The position numbers and the translations under genes are program-made. Shown in pieces: positions 54,887 to 63,803 of a stretch of 64,000 nt of DNA. The DNA is from Stieleria bergensis (GTDB lineage Bacteria > Planctomycetota > Planctomycetia > Pirellulales > Pirellulaceae): NCBI GenBank assembly GCA_007745635.1, contig CP036272.1, forward strand, positions 2,455,146 to 2,519,145. Direction: 5' to 3'. The notes beneath the pieces were generated by a model that worked only from the letters and a program-made list of their open reading frames with translations, was not told the DNA's origin and did not search any database. Positions within the stretch are counted from its first letter, which is position 1, and the number at the start of each line of letters is the position of its first letter.

Positions 54887-57508
54887 ATGAAGCGACTGTT
54901 CATTCTATTCGTTTTGCTCGGCTCTCCTCTCGGAGCCGAAGAAGCGGAGGTCACCAAGGCCCTCCGCCCAGCATCGCAGCGTTTTGCTGAACGCGACACG
55001 CGAGCGGTTCCGGACTTTCAACGACATGTGGTGCCGTTGCTGGGACGGCTTGGGTGTAACTCCGCGAAATGTCATGGGTCTTTCCAAGGGCAAGGCAATT
55101 TGCGTTTGTCGCTGTTTGGATTCGACTTTCAGTCCGACCACAGAGCGCTGCGGGCGGATTCGCACTCAGGAAGCGGTCCGCGGTTGCGAACAGGCGATCC
55201 CGAAGACAGCCTGATCGTAATGAAAGCCACCGAACAGACCGATCACGAGGGCGGTCAGCGATTCGCAACGGGGACATGGGAGCATCATCTGTTGCTTCGC
55301 TGGATCGAATCAGGGGCCACTGGGCCCGTCCTGAAAGGGGCTCACAAGGAGGCGTCAGCCGTGGCCGGAAATCCTCCAGCGCGGGAGTCTGAGCAGTCTG
55401 CCGACGCACTGTTTCGAGAAAGAATCCAGCCAATCTTCGAGGATCATTGCTACGAATGTCATGGCTTTCGATCAAGCAAAGGCAACTTCTCGTTAAGCAA
55501 TCGCGAGGCCTTGCTGGCCGGTGGCGATACAGGACCGGCCGTTGTGCCCGGGAATGCTAACGCGAGTCTTTTGATGAAAGCCATTGAGTTTCGCGATGAT
55601 GGGCTGCAGATGCCGCCCAGCGGAAAGCTTCCCAGCGAATCGATTGCGGTTTTGAAGCAGTGGATTGACAGTGGGGCGTCGTGGCCGGACGCTGTCGACA
55701 GTTCCCCGCAAGCAACCAATCAAGAACTTGTCGCGCTTCATTGTCAGCCAAGTGAGATTCTCTTCCGAGAGGCTGGGCAGGAGGTGCAACTCAAGATCAT
55801 CGCGGAGTGGAAGGACGGAACACGAGAGGACGTAACCTGCCTTTGTCGTTTTCAAACCAACGAGGGTGAGATTGTGCGTGTTGGCAGCAACGGGCTGGCC
55901 ACTTCCACGGGAGAAGGCGACACTCACGTCATTGCCTTGTACGATAACGGGGTCGCAGCGATTCCTGTGCTACGGCCATTGGCACCTATGGCACAGCCAA
56001 ATCACCAGGCCGCCGAGGGGCCTCGAGCGAACGGGGTCCATCCCATCGACGGTTTCGTCAACGCCAAGCTCGGTAAACTTGGCCTCGTTGCATCCGAACC
56101 TTGTACAGACGCCGAGTTTCTTCGTCGTGTCAGCATTGATCTGACTGGCACACTTCCTGCGCCCGACGAGGTGCTGCAGTTTCTGAATGATCAATCAAAG
56201 GACAAGCGGTTACTCAAAATTGAGGAACTTCTGGAGCGACCCAGTTACGCTGCTTGGTGTACGAACAAGTTGTGTGATTTCACGGGATGTCATCCAAAGT
56301 CAATCAGTAGCCTGTTGGAGGTCGCCAGGGAAGATGGCTATGTCAAAGCCTCGCAATGGTACGAGTGGATCTATCAGCGCGTGCAACAGAACCAGCCCTA
56401 CGATCAAGTGGTTGCTGGTTTGATGTTGGCCGATCTTTCGGGACGAAGCGGCAGCATGCCATCTTTCTGGACGCGGCAGAGTCTGGAGGAGCCGAAGGAC
56501 ACCGCGATGTCGGTTGCTCACGCGTTTTTGGGGATTCAGTTGCAATGCGCTGAATGTCATAAACATCCCTTTGACCAATGGACCCAAGCAGATTTCAATG
56601 ACTTCTCTCGGTTCTTTGATTCTGTGACGAGGACCAAAACGCGATCGGTGACAGAAGAGGTCATGACGCTCGGTCTCCTTCGTAGTGGCCAAGTCAAGCT
56701 TGCTGTCGGAGACGATCCTCGTAAGCCCATCATGGATTGGATGCAGGATCCAGATAATCCATGGTTTGCCCGAGCGTTCGTGAATCGAGTGTGGGCTGGA
56801 TACTTTCATCGTGGGATTGTTGAGCCGCCAGATCAGTTTACGCCTGCGAATCCGCCTAGCCATCCGCAGTTGCTTGATTGGCTTTCTAGAGAATTTGTGA
56901 ACAATGGTTATGACATGAAATGGCTTCACCGGCAAATTGCCAGCAGTCAAACGTATCAGAGAAGCTGGAGACCAACCGAATCGAATCGCAATGATCATCG
57001 TAACTTTAGCCGAGCGATTCCACGACGGATTCCTGCTGAAGTCGTTTACGATGGGGTCAAGCAAGTCACGGCAGCTCCGGAAGATCAAGGTGAGGTGCGT
57101 GCAAACTTGAGACGCCGGGCATCTGGGCATTTGTCGATGCGGATGGCAGGGACCCACGCAATGAAGGTCTTTGGCAAACCCGATCGTTCCATCGTATGCG
57201 ATTGTGAGCGAGTCAATCAGCCGACCTTGTTACAGGCAATCTTCACCCAGAACGATCCGTTGATGCGAATGCGTTTGGCCGACAGCGGTTGGTTGATCGA
57301 GATTGAAGATGCCGAAGAAGCCGAAGAGCGCTTAGATACCGGTTTGCTGATCCAGCAAGTCTGGCTGCGAACCGTCGGCCGAATGCCGAGTCAAGCGGAT
57401 CGAGCGCGAGCCAAAAAGCACCTTAGCGAATCACCGACGATCGCCGAGGGAATGGCTGATTTGCTGTGGGCGATGATGAATTCAAAGGAATTCTTGCTCA
57501 ATCACTGA
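54887..57508 (+). CDS. Double-cytochrome DUF1549-DUF1553 protein with Ig-like domain
   Basis: ATG at 54887 (873 residues) follows a purine-rich tract and opens a signal peptide ending PLGAEEA. Two heme sites: the unusual C57-x4-C62-H63 (CNSAKCH) and the planctomycete cytochrome CYECH at 188-192, with EMPP-like LQMPPSG distal text. An Ig-like (Big2-type) domain follows (~275-360), then DUF1549 (~385-560; FLRRVSIDLTGTLPAPDEV, a CAECHKHPFDQW block) and DUF1553 (~620-870; WFARAFVNRVWAGYFHRGIV, shown only in part). It differs from the two proteins at 17927 and 22454 by the CX4CH site, the Ig-like domain and no carbohydrate-binding insert. Confidence 0.88.
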   Translation: MKRLFILFVLLGSPLGAEEAEVTKALRPASQRFAERDTRAVPDFQRHVVPLLGRLGCNSAKCHGSFQGQGNLRLSLFGFDFQSDHRALRADSHSGSGPRLRTGDPEDSLIVMKATEQTDHEGGQRFATGTWEHHLLLRWIESGATGPVLKGAHKEASAVAGNPPARESEQSADALFRERIQPIFEDHCYECHGFRSSKGNFSLSNREALLAGGDTGPAVVPGNANASLLMKAIEFRDDGLQMPPSGKLPSESIAVLKQWIDSGASWPDAVDSSPQATNQELVALHCQPSEILFREAGQEVQLKIIAEWKDGTREDVTCLCRFQTNEGEIVRVGSNGLATSTGEGDTHVIALYDNGVAAIPVLRPLAPMAQPNHQAAEGPRANGVHPIDGFVNAKLGKLGLVASEPCTDAEFLRRVSIDLTGTLPAPDEVLQFLNDQSKDKRLLKIEELLERPSYAAWCTNKLCDFTGCHPKSISSLLEVAREDGYVKASQWYEWIYQRVQQNQPYDQVVAGLMLADLSGRSGSMPSFWTRQSLEEPKDTAMSVAHAFLGIQLQCAECHKHPFDQWTQADFNDFSRFFDSVTRTKTRSVTEEVMTLGLLRSGQVKLAVGDDPRKPIMDWMQDPDNPWFARAFVNRVWAGYFHRGIVEPPDQFTPANPPSHPQLLDWLSREFVNNGYDMKWLHRQIASSQTYQRSWRPTESNRNDHRNFSRAIPRRIPAEVVYDGVKQVTAAPEDQGEVRANLRRRASGHLSMRMAGTHAMKVFGKPDRSIVCDCERVNQPTLLQAIFTQNDPLMRMRLADSGWLIEIEDAEEAEERLDTGLLIQQVWLRTVGRMPSQADRARAKKHLSESPTIAEGMADLLWAMMNSKEFLLNH

Positions 57509-57535
57509 GACAGAGAAGCAGTTGAGGAGAGAACC

Positions 57536-58810
57536 GTGAACACAGCTTTTAACAGGCGTCACTTTATCCAAGTCGGTACCTTGGGGGGACTAACGCTTAG
57601 TCAGTACCTCGGGCTTCAAGCCTTGGCATCCGACGGCGCGCAAAAACGCTCGGCGATTTTTGTGTTCTTGGAAGGCGCGCCTTCCCATCAGGATACGTTT
57701 GACCTAAAACCAAACGCACCGGTCGATGTTCGCGGAGAGTTCAAACCGGTTCAAACAACGGTTCCGGGACTTCAGATTTGCGAGCATTTGCCGATGCTGG
57801 CCACTCGCGCCCAGAAGTACGCGATCATTCGAGGCATCACACATAACGTCGCCGATCATGGACTTGCAAAAAAGTATCTGCTCACTGGAAACAAGGCTTC
57901 ACAATCGGTCAGCTATCCCGAGTACGGCAGTGTGGTCAGTCACGAGTTTCCGTCAGCGACTCACTTACCCTCCTACGTTTCAATCGACGAGTCCTTTGTG
58001 GGGCCCGGATATTTGGGTTCACGGTTCAGTCCATTGACGGCTGAAAAGCCCCGCCATGGTGCGCCGTATTCTGTAAGAGGCATCACGCTTGAAGATGGAC
58101 TGACTGTTGAGAAGTATCGATCTCAGAAGCAACTGCTTGACGACTTAGACGTCGCCTTTGCCGGTTTTGAAAACTTGGACGATCAGGTGCGTGGTCTGGA
58201 TCGATTTTCCAAACAAGCCTTTGATATGATCAGTTCGCCCAAAGCGCGAGCGGCCTTCGATCTTTCTCAGGAAAAGCCTTCGGAAAGCGACCGATTTGGA
58301 AAGCATGAATTTGGACAGTCGCTCTTGCTGGCTGCGCGACTCATTGAAGCTGGAGTGCACTTCGTCACGGTGAGGCTGCGTCCCGCAGAATTTGACTTTG
58401 ACACGCACCAGGATAATTTCTCGCGCCTGCGTACCTTGTTGCCGCCATTCGACCGTGGGCTTGCTGCATTGCTTGATCGACTTGAGGAACGCGGTCTTCT
58501 GTCGTCAACCGCAATCATGGCCGCGGGCGAATTCGGACGCACTCCCAAGATCAATAACGCCGGTGGCAGAGACCATTGGGCCAGAGCCATGTGTGCCCTG
58601 ATGGCTGGCGGCAGCGTTCGCGGGGGCCAAGTGATCGGAGCAACCGATGCGACCGCCGCCGAACCAGCGTCGGTGGGATTCTCCCCTGACGATTTGGCCG
58701 CTTCCTTCTTTGCCAACGTCGGCATTTCACCGAAGACGGAATTCCAATCCAACGTCGGACGACCCATGACGTTGGTCCGAGACGGTCATCCGATTCGTGG
58801 ATTGCTCTAA
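57536..58810 (+). CDS. DUF1501 protein, end of the sigma operon
   Basis: GTG at 57536 has GAGGAG seven bases upstream. The 424-residue protein has a twin-arginine-like signal (NRRHFIQVGTLGGLTLSQYL) and DUF1501 text: FVFLEGAPSHQDTFDLKPNA, VRLRPAEFDFDTHQDN, AAGEFGRTPKINN and GGRDHWARAMCALMAGG. It is shorter than the DUF1501 proteins at 21015 and 25642 and belongs to a different subgroup (WARA instead of AFTAW). It lies 27 bp after the cytochrome gene and closes the unit. Confidence 0.9.
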   Translation: MNTAFNRRHFIQVGTLGGLTLSQYLGLQALASDGAQKRSAIFVFLEGAPSHQDTFDLKPNAPVDVRGEFKPVQTTVPGLQICEHLPMLATRAQKYAIIRGITHNVADHGLAKKYLLTGNKASQSVSYPEYGSVVSHEFPSATHLPSYVSIDESFVGPGYLGSRFSPLTAEKPRHGAPYSVRGITLEDGLTVEKYRSQKQLLDDLDVAFAGFENLDDQVRGLDRFSKQAFDMISSPKARAAFDLSQEKPSESDRFGKHEFGQSLLLAARLIEAGVHFVTVRLRPAEFDFDTHQDNFSRLRTLLPPFDRGLAALLDRLEERGLLSSTAIMAAGEFGRTPKINNAGGRDHWARAMCALMAGGSVRGGQVIGATDATAAEPASVGFSPDDLAASFFANVGISPKTEFQSNVGRPMTLVRDGHPIRGLL

Positions 58811-59052
58811 CGCTGTTGGCAAGCACAGTGGATGTGAGGCGATCCAAACCGGCCAGAAGATCCATCAGATTCAAGTCCGCGTGCCAGCAAACACGACGTT
58901 AGCGTTGACGGTTGCGTCCGCCTGGGCTCATGCGTTCGTTTCCCAGGTTGGTTGAATGGCTGCTTTGGCCAGCGTTTCCAGCCTTGGCGACACGCGTGAG
59001 AGTTCGATTCCGCGAACAGCATCTTGTGCGGGATCGTTCTCTGTCGAGTTGG

Positions 59053-60948
59053 CTACGACTGCTCGTTGAGTGTGTTTTCGTACCACACGAGATTCATGCT
59101 GTCGTGACCAGCGATCAAGAGGTCCAAGTCGCCGTCACCGTCCATGTCGATCGCTCGAATGTCGTAGGAGCTTTGATCGACATCGATCACATGTCGCGTG
59201 AAATGTCCTTGGCCATCGTTCTGATACCAAATCGCGGTTCCGTCGCTGGCGCGTCCGCAGGTTGCGAGGTCGACATCACCATCATCATCAAGGTCAACGG
59301 TTGCCAAGCAGTGTGGGCCTAAGATGTTTGGGTCGATGGTGAATTCTCTGAAGTCGGGGCCCTTGAACCACAGCACTCCCTGGTCGTGGCCACGCGTCGC
59401 GACTAAGTCCATGTGTTCGTCCCCGTTGATCTCCACCGGGTGAATGTTCGTTGCTCCGGGATGTTGATCAGAGAGCAAGTGTTTCTTCCATGGCACCGAT
59501 CCATCGGCGGGTTGTTCCCACCAAGCGAACCATTCGCCGTTTGGAAAGGCTTCGCCTCCCTTGGCACCACAGGAGATGTCTGGAATGCCATCGCCATTGA
59601 TGTCAGCGATGCCGGTATAGTGTGATGCCCCGGGTGCATCGCCGTCAGCAAACACGTGTCGGATCCAGTGCTTGGCTGTGTGAGGGCTTGATGGGACTTC
59701 TAACCAAGTCAAGGAATTCGGCACCGAGGTGGTGGTCTGATCACGACCAGAATTCGCGATCAGATCCGGCTTGCCATCTTGATTGACGTCTCCGCTAATC
59801 AAGCAGTGTGTGCCCAGGATTTCATCGTCAATGGTGCGATAGGTCCATGGTTGACCGGAGCATGGATCTGCAGGGCACTCCAGCCAGAAAACCGTCAGGT
59901 TAGAGCCACAGAAATCAAGGTCTCCATCCTGATCAACGTCCATCAGGCAACTGTGGATGCAACTGGGACGCGGTTTGTTTCTGGATAGGCCGGGCTTGAT
60001 GACATGCAGCGTGTGCTGAGTCCAATCGGGGCCCTTGAACAAGACGACCCGGCCATCAAAAGACGAGATGATGTCGATGTGTCCGTCGCTGTCAAAATCA
60101 TTCGCCACAGCCGAGTTGATCTGAGAACGAGATTCCGGCAGCACGACGTGCTTTTTCCATCCCGTCGACGAGTTGGCTGCCTGCTTAGCCGCTGGCTTGG
60201 ACTGTGCAAACATCCATGACATGAAATCAGGCTCTCGATCGCAGCGATCACCCGTGAACTGAGTGACACCGTTTGCAGCACCAGGGATCATTTTTCCCGA
60301 CGAATTGTGTCGGTCACCCTTCAAGACGGTCAACTTCATGTTGCCCTTTAGACGCTTGAGTTCGTTGAAGACAGCGAGATCCTTTGCGATCGGGCAGACG
60401 GTGTCTCGATCGCCGTGAAAAGCCCAGATCGGAATGTCTTTGATTTTTGCAGGGTCGATGAAGTCTTCCGTTCGTGGCCTTCCGCTGCCAGCGGAGGGTG
60501 CGGCGGCGGCAAAATAATCTGGCGCAAGCTGGATAAAGATGTAAGTGCCATGACCGCCCATGGAGTGACCCATGACATAAATGCGATTCATGTCGACTGC
60601 TGGTAACGTTTTGATCAGCGCTTGGCTCCGCTCCAAATCTTGCTGATCCCACAGAGAGTCCGCTTGTGGGGCAACCACATAGCAGGGGAACTCCTTTCGC
60701 CGTTTGGGTTCGGCAAGCTGTCGGTTCCAGTCTTTGAGTTGCTTTTGATTATTCGTCCCCACTCCGCCAGCGCCGTGAAGCGACAGGATGACAGGGTACT
60801 TTTGGTCCGCATCGAAATCGATGGGTTTCATCACCCGAACCGGTAGGCCTTGAAAGACTTGGGGCTCATACAGGTCGAACAGTTTCTGTTGCGCCGTTGC
60901 GCTACTGCAGCCCAACAAAATTGCGAAGGCAATGATTCGAGAAAGCAT
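59053..60948 (-). CDS. Alpha/beta hydrolase (PHB-depolymerase type) fused to FG-GAP/VCBS repeats
   Basis: The 631-residue protein begins with a short signal ending LLGCSS, a possible lipobox with Cys at 14. The N-terminal half (~35-245) is an esterase: LSLHGAGGVGTNNQ (oxyanion), GHSMGG with Ser129, and a later DGDRDT-like HGDRDTVCPI carrying the acid. The C-terminal half (~280-631) has about seven calcium-binding FG-GAP/VCBS loops: DSDGHIDI, DQDGDLDF, NQDGKPDL, NGDGIPDI, DDDGDVDL, DGDGDLDL. The usual pattern for FG-GAP is a beta-propeller. The fusion suggests a secreted or surface-bound esterase with a large binding platform. Confidence 0.88.
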   Translation of the reverse strand: MLSRIIAFAILLGCSSATAQQKLFDLYEPQVFQGLPVRVMKPIDFDADQKYPVILSLHGAGGVGTNNQKQLKDWNRQLAEPKRRKEFPCYVVAPQADSLWDQQDLERSQALIKTLPAVDMNRIYVMGHSMGGHGTYIFIQLAPDYFAAAAPSAGSGRPRTEDFIDPAKIKDIPIWAFHGDRDTVCPIAKDLAVFNELKRLKGNMKLTVLKGDRHNSSGKMIPGAANGVTQFTGDRCDREPDFMSWMFAQSKPAAKQAANSSTGWKKHVVLPESRSQINSAVANDFDSDGHIDIISSFDGRVVLFKGPDWTQHTLHVIKPGLSRNKPRPSCIHSCLMDVDQDGDLDFCGSNLTVFWLECPADPCSGQPWTYRTIDDEILGTHCLISGDVNQDGKPDLIANSGRDQTTTSVPNSLTWLEVPSSPHTAKHWIRHVFADGDAPGASHYTGIADINGDGIPDISCGAKGGEAFPNGEWFAWWEQPADGSVPWKKHLLSDQHPGATNIHPVEINGDEHMDLVATRGHDQGVLWFKGPDFREFTIDPNILGPHCLATVDLDDDGDVDLATCGRASDGTAIWYQNDGQGHFTRHVIDVDQSSYDIRAIDMDGDGDLDLLIAGHDSMNLVWYENTLNEQS

Positions 60949-60991
60949 AGGCGGTGTGACTCCTGGTAGGACTTGGTGGCCCTGGGGTGTT

Positions 60992-61032
60992 GGTTGCAGG
61001 GACTTGGTTGTCGGTTGCAGGGACTTGGTTGT
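60992..61032. repeat. Two direct copies of a 20-mer upstream of the esterase gene
   Basis: ggttgcagggacttggttgt occurs at 60992-61011 and 61013-61032, period 21. A degraded third unit may precede it (gtaggacttggtggccct). It lies 44 bp upstream of the esterase ATG, in its likely promoter/leader region, and is not coding. Confidence 0.75.
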
Positions 61033-61185
61033 GAGGCGTTGTTGTGCTTGCAGCCTGGGAAGCGTCGCGTCTCAGCCGCCGGCTTGCATGCGGCAACACA
61101 GGACGAGGCAGTTGCGGCGCAGGTCAGCGGGTCGATTCTAATACGAATCGCTTGCCAGTGCAGCCTCCGAGATCAAACGGACGGC

Positions 61186-63801
61186 TCAACGACTTCGGAA
61201 CGTTTGGCTGTTGGCAACGCCCAGGACCAGGTCACGAAGTCCATCGCCGTTCTGAGCGCATGCGGTCGCAATTTGCTTGATCTCTTGGTAATCGAGCGAG
61301 GTCATGGAACGCCCCGTCGCGTAGGTCAACAATTTTTCGGTAAGCGTCTCGGCAAATCGGTTTTTTCGTGACACGAGAATCTTTTTGAGCCCGGTTTCAT
61401 CTTCAAACGACTCCCCTGACGGAAGTTGTCCAGAACCATCCACAGCGATTCGTTTTCCTGGTCGGCCGGGGTATTGTTGTCGGAACCCACCAATGGGGTC
61501 ATAGAACTCTAATGCAAAACCAGCGGGATCGATTTTTCGGTGACAATCCGCGCACGCGGCGACCGTTCGATGCTTGTCAAGTTGTTCGCGAATCGTCGTC
61601 GTGCCTCGTGTATCAGGCTCAATCGCAGGCACATCAGGCGGCGGTGGTGGTGGTGGCGTCCCCAAGATGTTCTCCAGTACCCACATGCCGCGTACAACCG
61701 GCGACGTTTCGATGCCATTGGCAGACAGTGTGAGTACACTTCCCTGTCCCATTAGTCCGCCCCTGCGGTGTTCAGGCTTCAGAGCGACCCTGCGAAGTTG
61801 TTCACCATGAATGTTTTCGATGCCGTAATGCTGTGCAAGCACATCGTTGACGAAGGCGTAATCGCTATCCAGTAAGTTGACAATTGAGCGATTGTTCTTC
61901 AGTAAGTCCGCGAAGAACATTCGCGTCTCTTGCTTGAATAGATCCTCAAGGCGATCGCGATAATAGCTTGCAAAAGCCTTGGGGTCCGGAGGCATCGATC
62001 CCAGCGTATTGATTCGCAGCCAAGTGTCTGTGAAGTGCTCGACAAAGGCGTTGGACTTTGCGTCCCCGAGCATGCGCTCAACCTGCCTCTGCAGTCCGGC
62101 TTTGGTGGCCAGTTGGCCTGACTCAGCAGCGTGAAACAATTCATCATCTGGCATGCTGCTCCAAAGGAAATACGAGAGCCGAGATGCGAGTTCGTAGGAT
62201 GCAAGCGTGGTGCCAGTCTCCTCGTTGCCTTCGTCTAAGTAAAGGAAACGCGGCGAGGTCAAGATGGCTGCCAAGCCAAGCTTAAGTGCTGCGGCGTGAG
62301 AGTCACCCTTGGCGATGCGCTGTTGAATGAATTGGACATAATGGTCCACGGATTCCACCGTGACGGGACGACGAAAGGCACGGCGGGCAAACTTTTGGAC
62401 GACAGATTGAAGGGCCAGTTTAGAAGCATCGGTTTGTGTGCCGTATAACAGTTGGTGACTGGCCGGCGGCCACTGGTCAATCTCTGGGCCATTCAGATCG
62501 AGATTGTAGACTCGGACCCGAGGCCCACGGTAGACCTCCGAGAGCAGCGGGTTGTTGTCGTTCTTTGCAAGTCGCGCTACCAACGCTTGAGCCTCAGGAT
62601 CGCCCAGCAACGCGGCGTCACGCTCAGTGGTGGTGCTGCGAACGACTTCCGGGTGATGCTTTTCCGCGACCAGACGGATGTTGCCTTTGGAGCTGACTCC
62701 ATTGGTCCAGCTAATAAAGGGGACGGCACCCTTGTTTAGCCAGACGCGTTGCGTGAATTCCTGTGGCTGACCATCGGGTAACTCCCAAATGGCACTCAAG
62801 CGTCGCTGGTCGGCGGCGTTCTTCACCAGCAGCTTTGCCTCTGGTGCAACCCAGAGGGCGAGTTTGAGGCGTTGAGTTTTGAAGCGATCGAACTCGCGAT
62901 GGTCGTAACCATGATTGAGTCGGTTTGCAGCGGCCGCGCGAACTTTGATCGTGTACCAACCTTCTGCGGGCGCTCCGCCCGCTCGCGCGAGTGAAGGCAC
63001 AAAGTTGGGATGACGCTCGCTGGGTTGCCCGTGTCCAATTTCCAAATAGTCGTTGTCAACAATCAGTCGCCAAGTCACCGGCGCACGCTGATAGGAATGA
63101 ACTCCATTAAAGTCGCTTCCATGAAAGTGCCATTCCTTGGGCGACGGCTGTTGGACGTCGAAAGAGGTTGCAGCGTCCACCGCTGCTTCGGCGACCTCCA
63201 GATAGCGTTCCAGCTGTTGCTCAGACAGCGAAAGGGATTCACCCTGATTATCAAATCCTTCTTTGATGGCGTCGACGGGAAAGTCCGATGTGCGATCGAA
63301 GAACTCAGGCGTCAGTTGCAGAATGTCTCGCATGGTGTTGGCGTACTCGAACCGGTTCAGCCTGCGCATGACGGTTGATTGAGTGGCTCCGGCCTCCGCT
63401 AACTGTGATAGATAATCGGTTAGCGATGAAACGAAGTGCTTTGTCTGGGATTCCGTTGGTCGGGCAATCTTGCTTTTGCTCGGCGGCATATCGCCTCGGT
63501 TGATTGCATCGAGTGCTTCTTCTAAGAGGAGTGCGGCATCGTCGTCAGCCGAAATGACTGCTGGCAGTTGATCGAGCCGCCGATCGCCCTTCTGGCTCGT
63601 TTCACCATGGCACTGATAACAAAACTGCTGGAAATACTTGGTGACTGAGGGGGCCAACTTGTGTTCGTCCGCGGTGGCGCCTTGGCTGGTGGCTGGCAAT
63701 AGCAACGCAAGAAGAACCGTTTGCAGGCTTCGTTTGGCGTGGCGGAGCGAAAATGCCAGCCACGATTGGTCAGCGATGGCGTTTGATATTTGTCGATTCA
63801 T
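61186..63801 (-). CDS. PSD-type cytochrome DUF1587-DUF1592-DUF1588-DUF1585 protein
   Basis: The 871-residue protein has a signal peptide (ending TSQGATA) and heme motif CYQCH (61-65). The domains run DUF1587 (MRRLNRFEYANTMRDILQL, ~145-215), a carbohydrate-binding-like insert (~240-420), DUF1595, DUF1592 (YELASRLSYFLWSSMPDDEL), DUF1588 (GLMGQGSVLTLSANGIETSP, then CADCHRKIDPAGFALEFYDP with a second CxxCH) and DUF1585 (LTEKLLTYATGRSMTSLDY). These proteins are exported and always stand beside a DUF1552 gene, as here. The biochemical role is unknown. The ATG is 2 bp from the DUF1552 stop. Confidence 0.93.
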   Translation of the reverse strand: MNRQISNAIADQSWLAFSLRHAKRSLQTVLLALLLPATSQGATADEHKLAPSVTKYFQQFCYQCHGETSQKGDRRLDQLPAVISADDDAALLLEEALDAINRGDMPPSKSKIARPTESQTKHFVSSLTDYLSQLAEAGATQSTVMRRLNRFEYANTMRDILQLTPEFFDRTSDFPVDAIKEGFDNQGESLSLSEQQLERYLEVAEAAVDAATSFDVQQPSPKEWHFHGSDFNGVHSYQRAPVTWRLIVDNDYLEIGHGQPSERHPNFVPSLARAGGAPAEGWYTIKVRAAAANRLNHGYDHREFDRFKTQRLKLALWVAPEAKLLVKNAADQRRLSAIWELPDGQPQEFTQRVWLNKGAVPFISWTNGVSSKGNIRLVAEKHHPEVVRSTTTERDAALLGDPEAQALVARLAKNDNNPLLSEVYRGPRVRVYNLDLNGPEIDQWPPASHQLLYGTQTDASKLALQSVVQKFARRAFRRPVTVESVDHYVQFIQQRIAKGDSHAAALKLGLAAILTSPRFLYLDEGNEETGTTLASYELASRLSYFLWSSMPDDELFHAAESGQLATKAGLQRQVERMLGDAKSNAFVEHFTDTWLRINTLGSMPPDPKAFASYYRDRLEDLFKQETRMFFADLLKNNRSIVNLLDSDYAFVNDVLAQHYGIENIHGEQLRRVALKPEHRRGGLMGQGSVLTLSANGIETSPVVRGMWVLENILGTPPPPPPPDVPAIEPDTRGTTTIREQLDKHRTVAACADCHRKIDPAGFALEFYDPIGGFRQQYPGRPGKRIAVDGSGQLPSGESFEDETGLKKILVSRKNRFAETLTEKLLTYATGRSMTSLDYQEIKQIATACAQNGDGLRDLVLGVANSQTFRSR

Positions 63802-63803
63802 TT

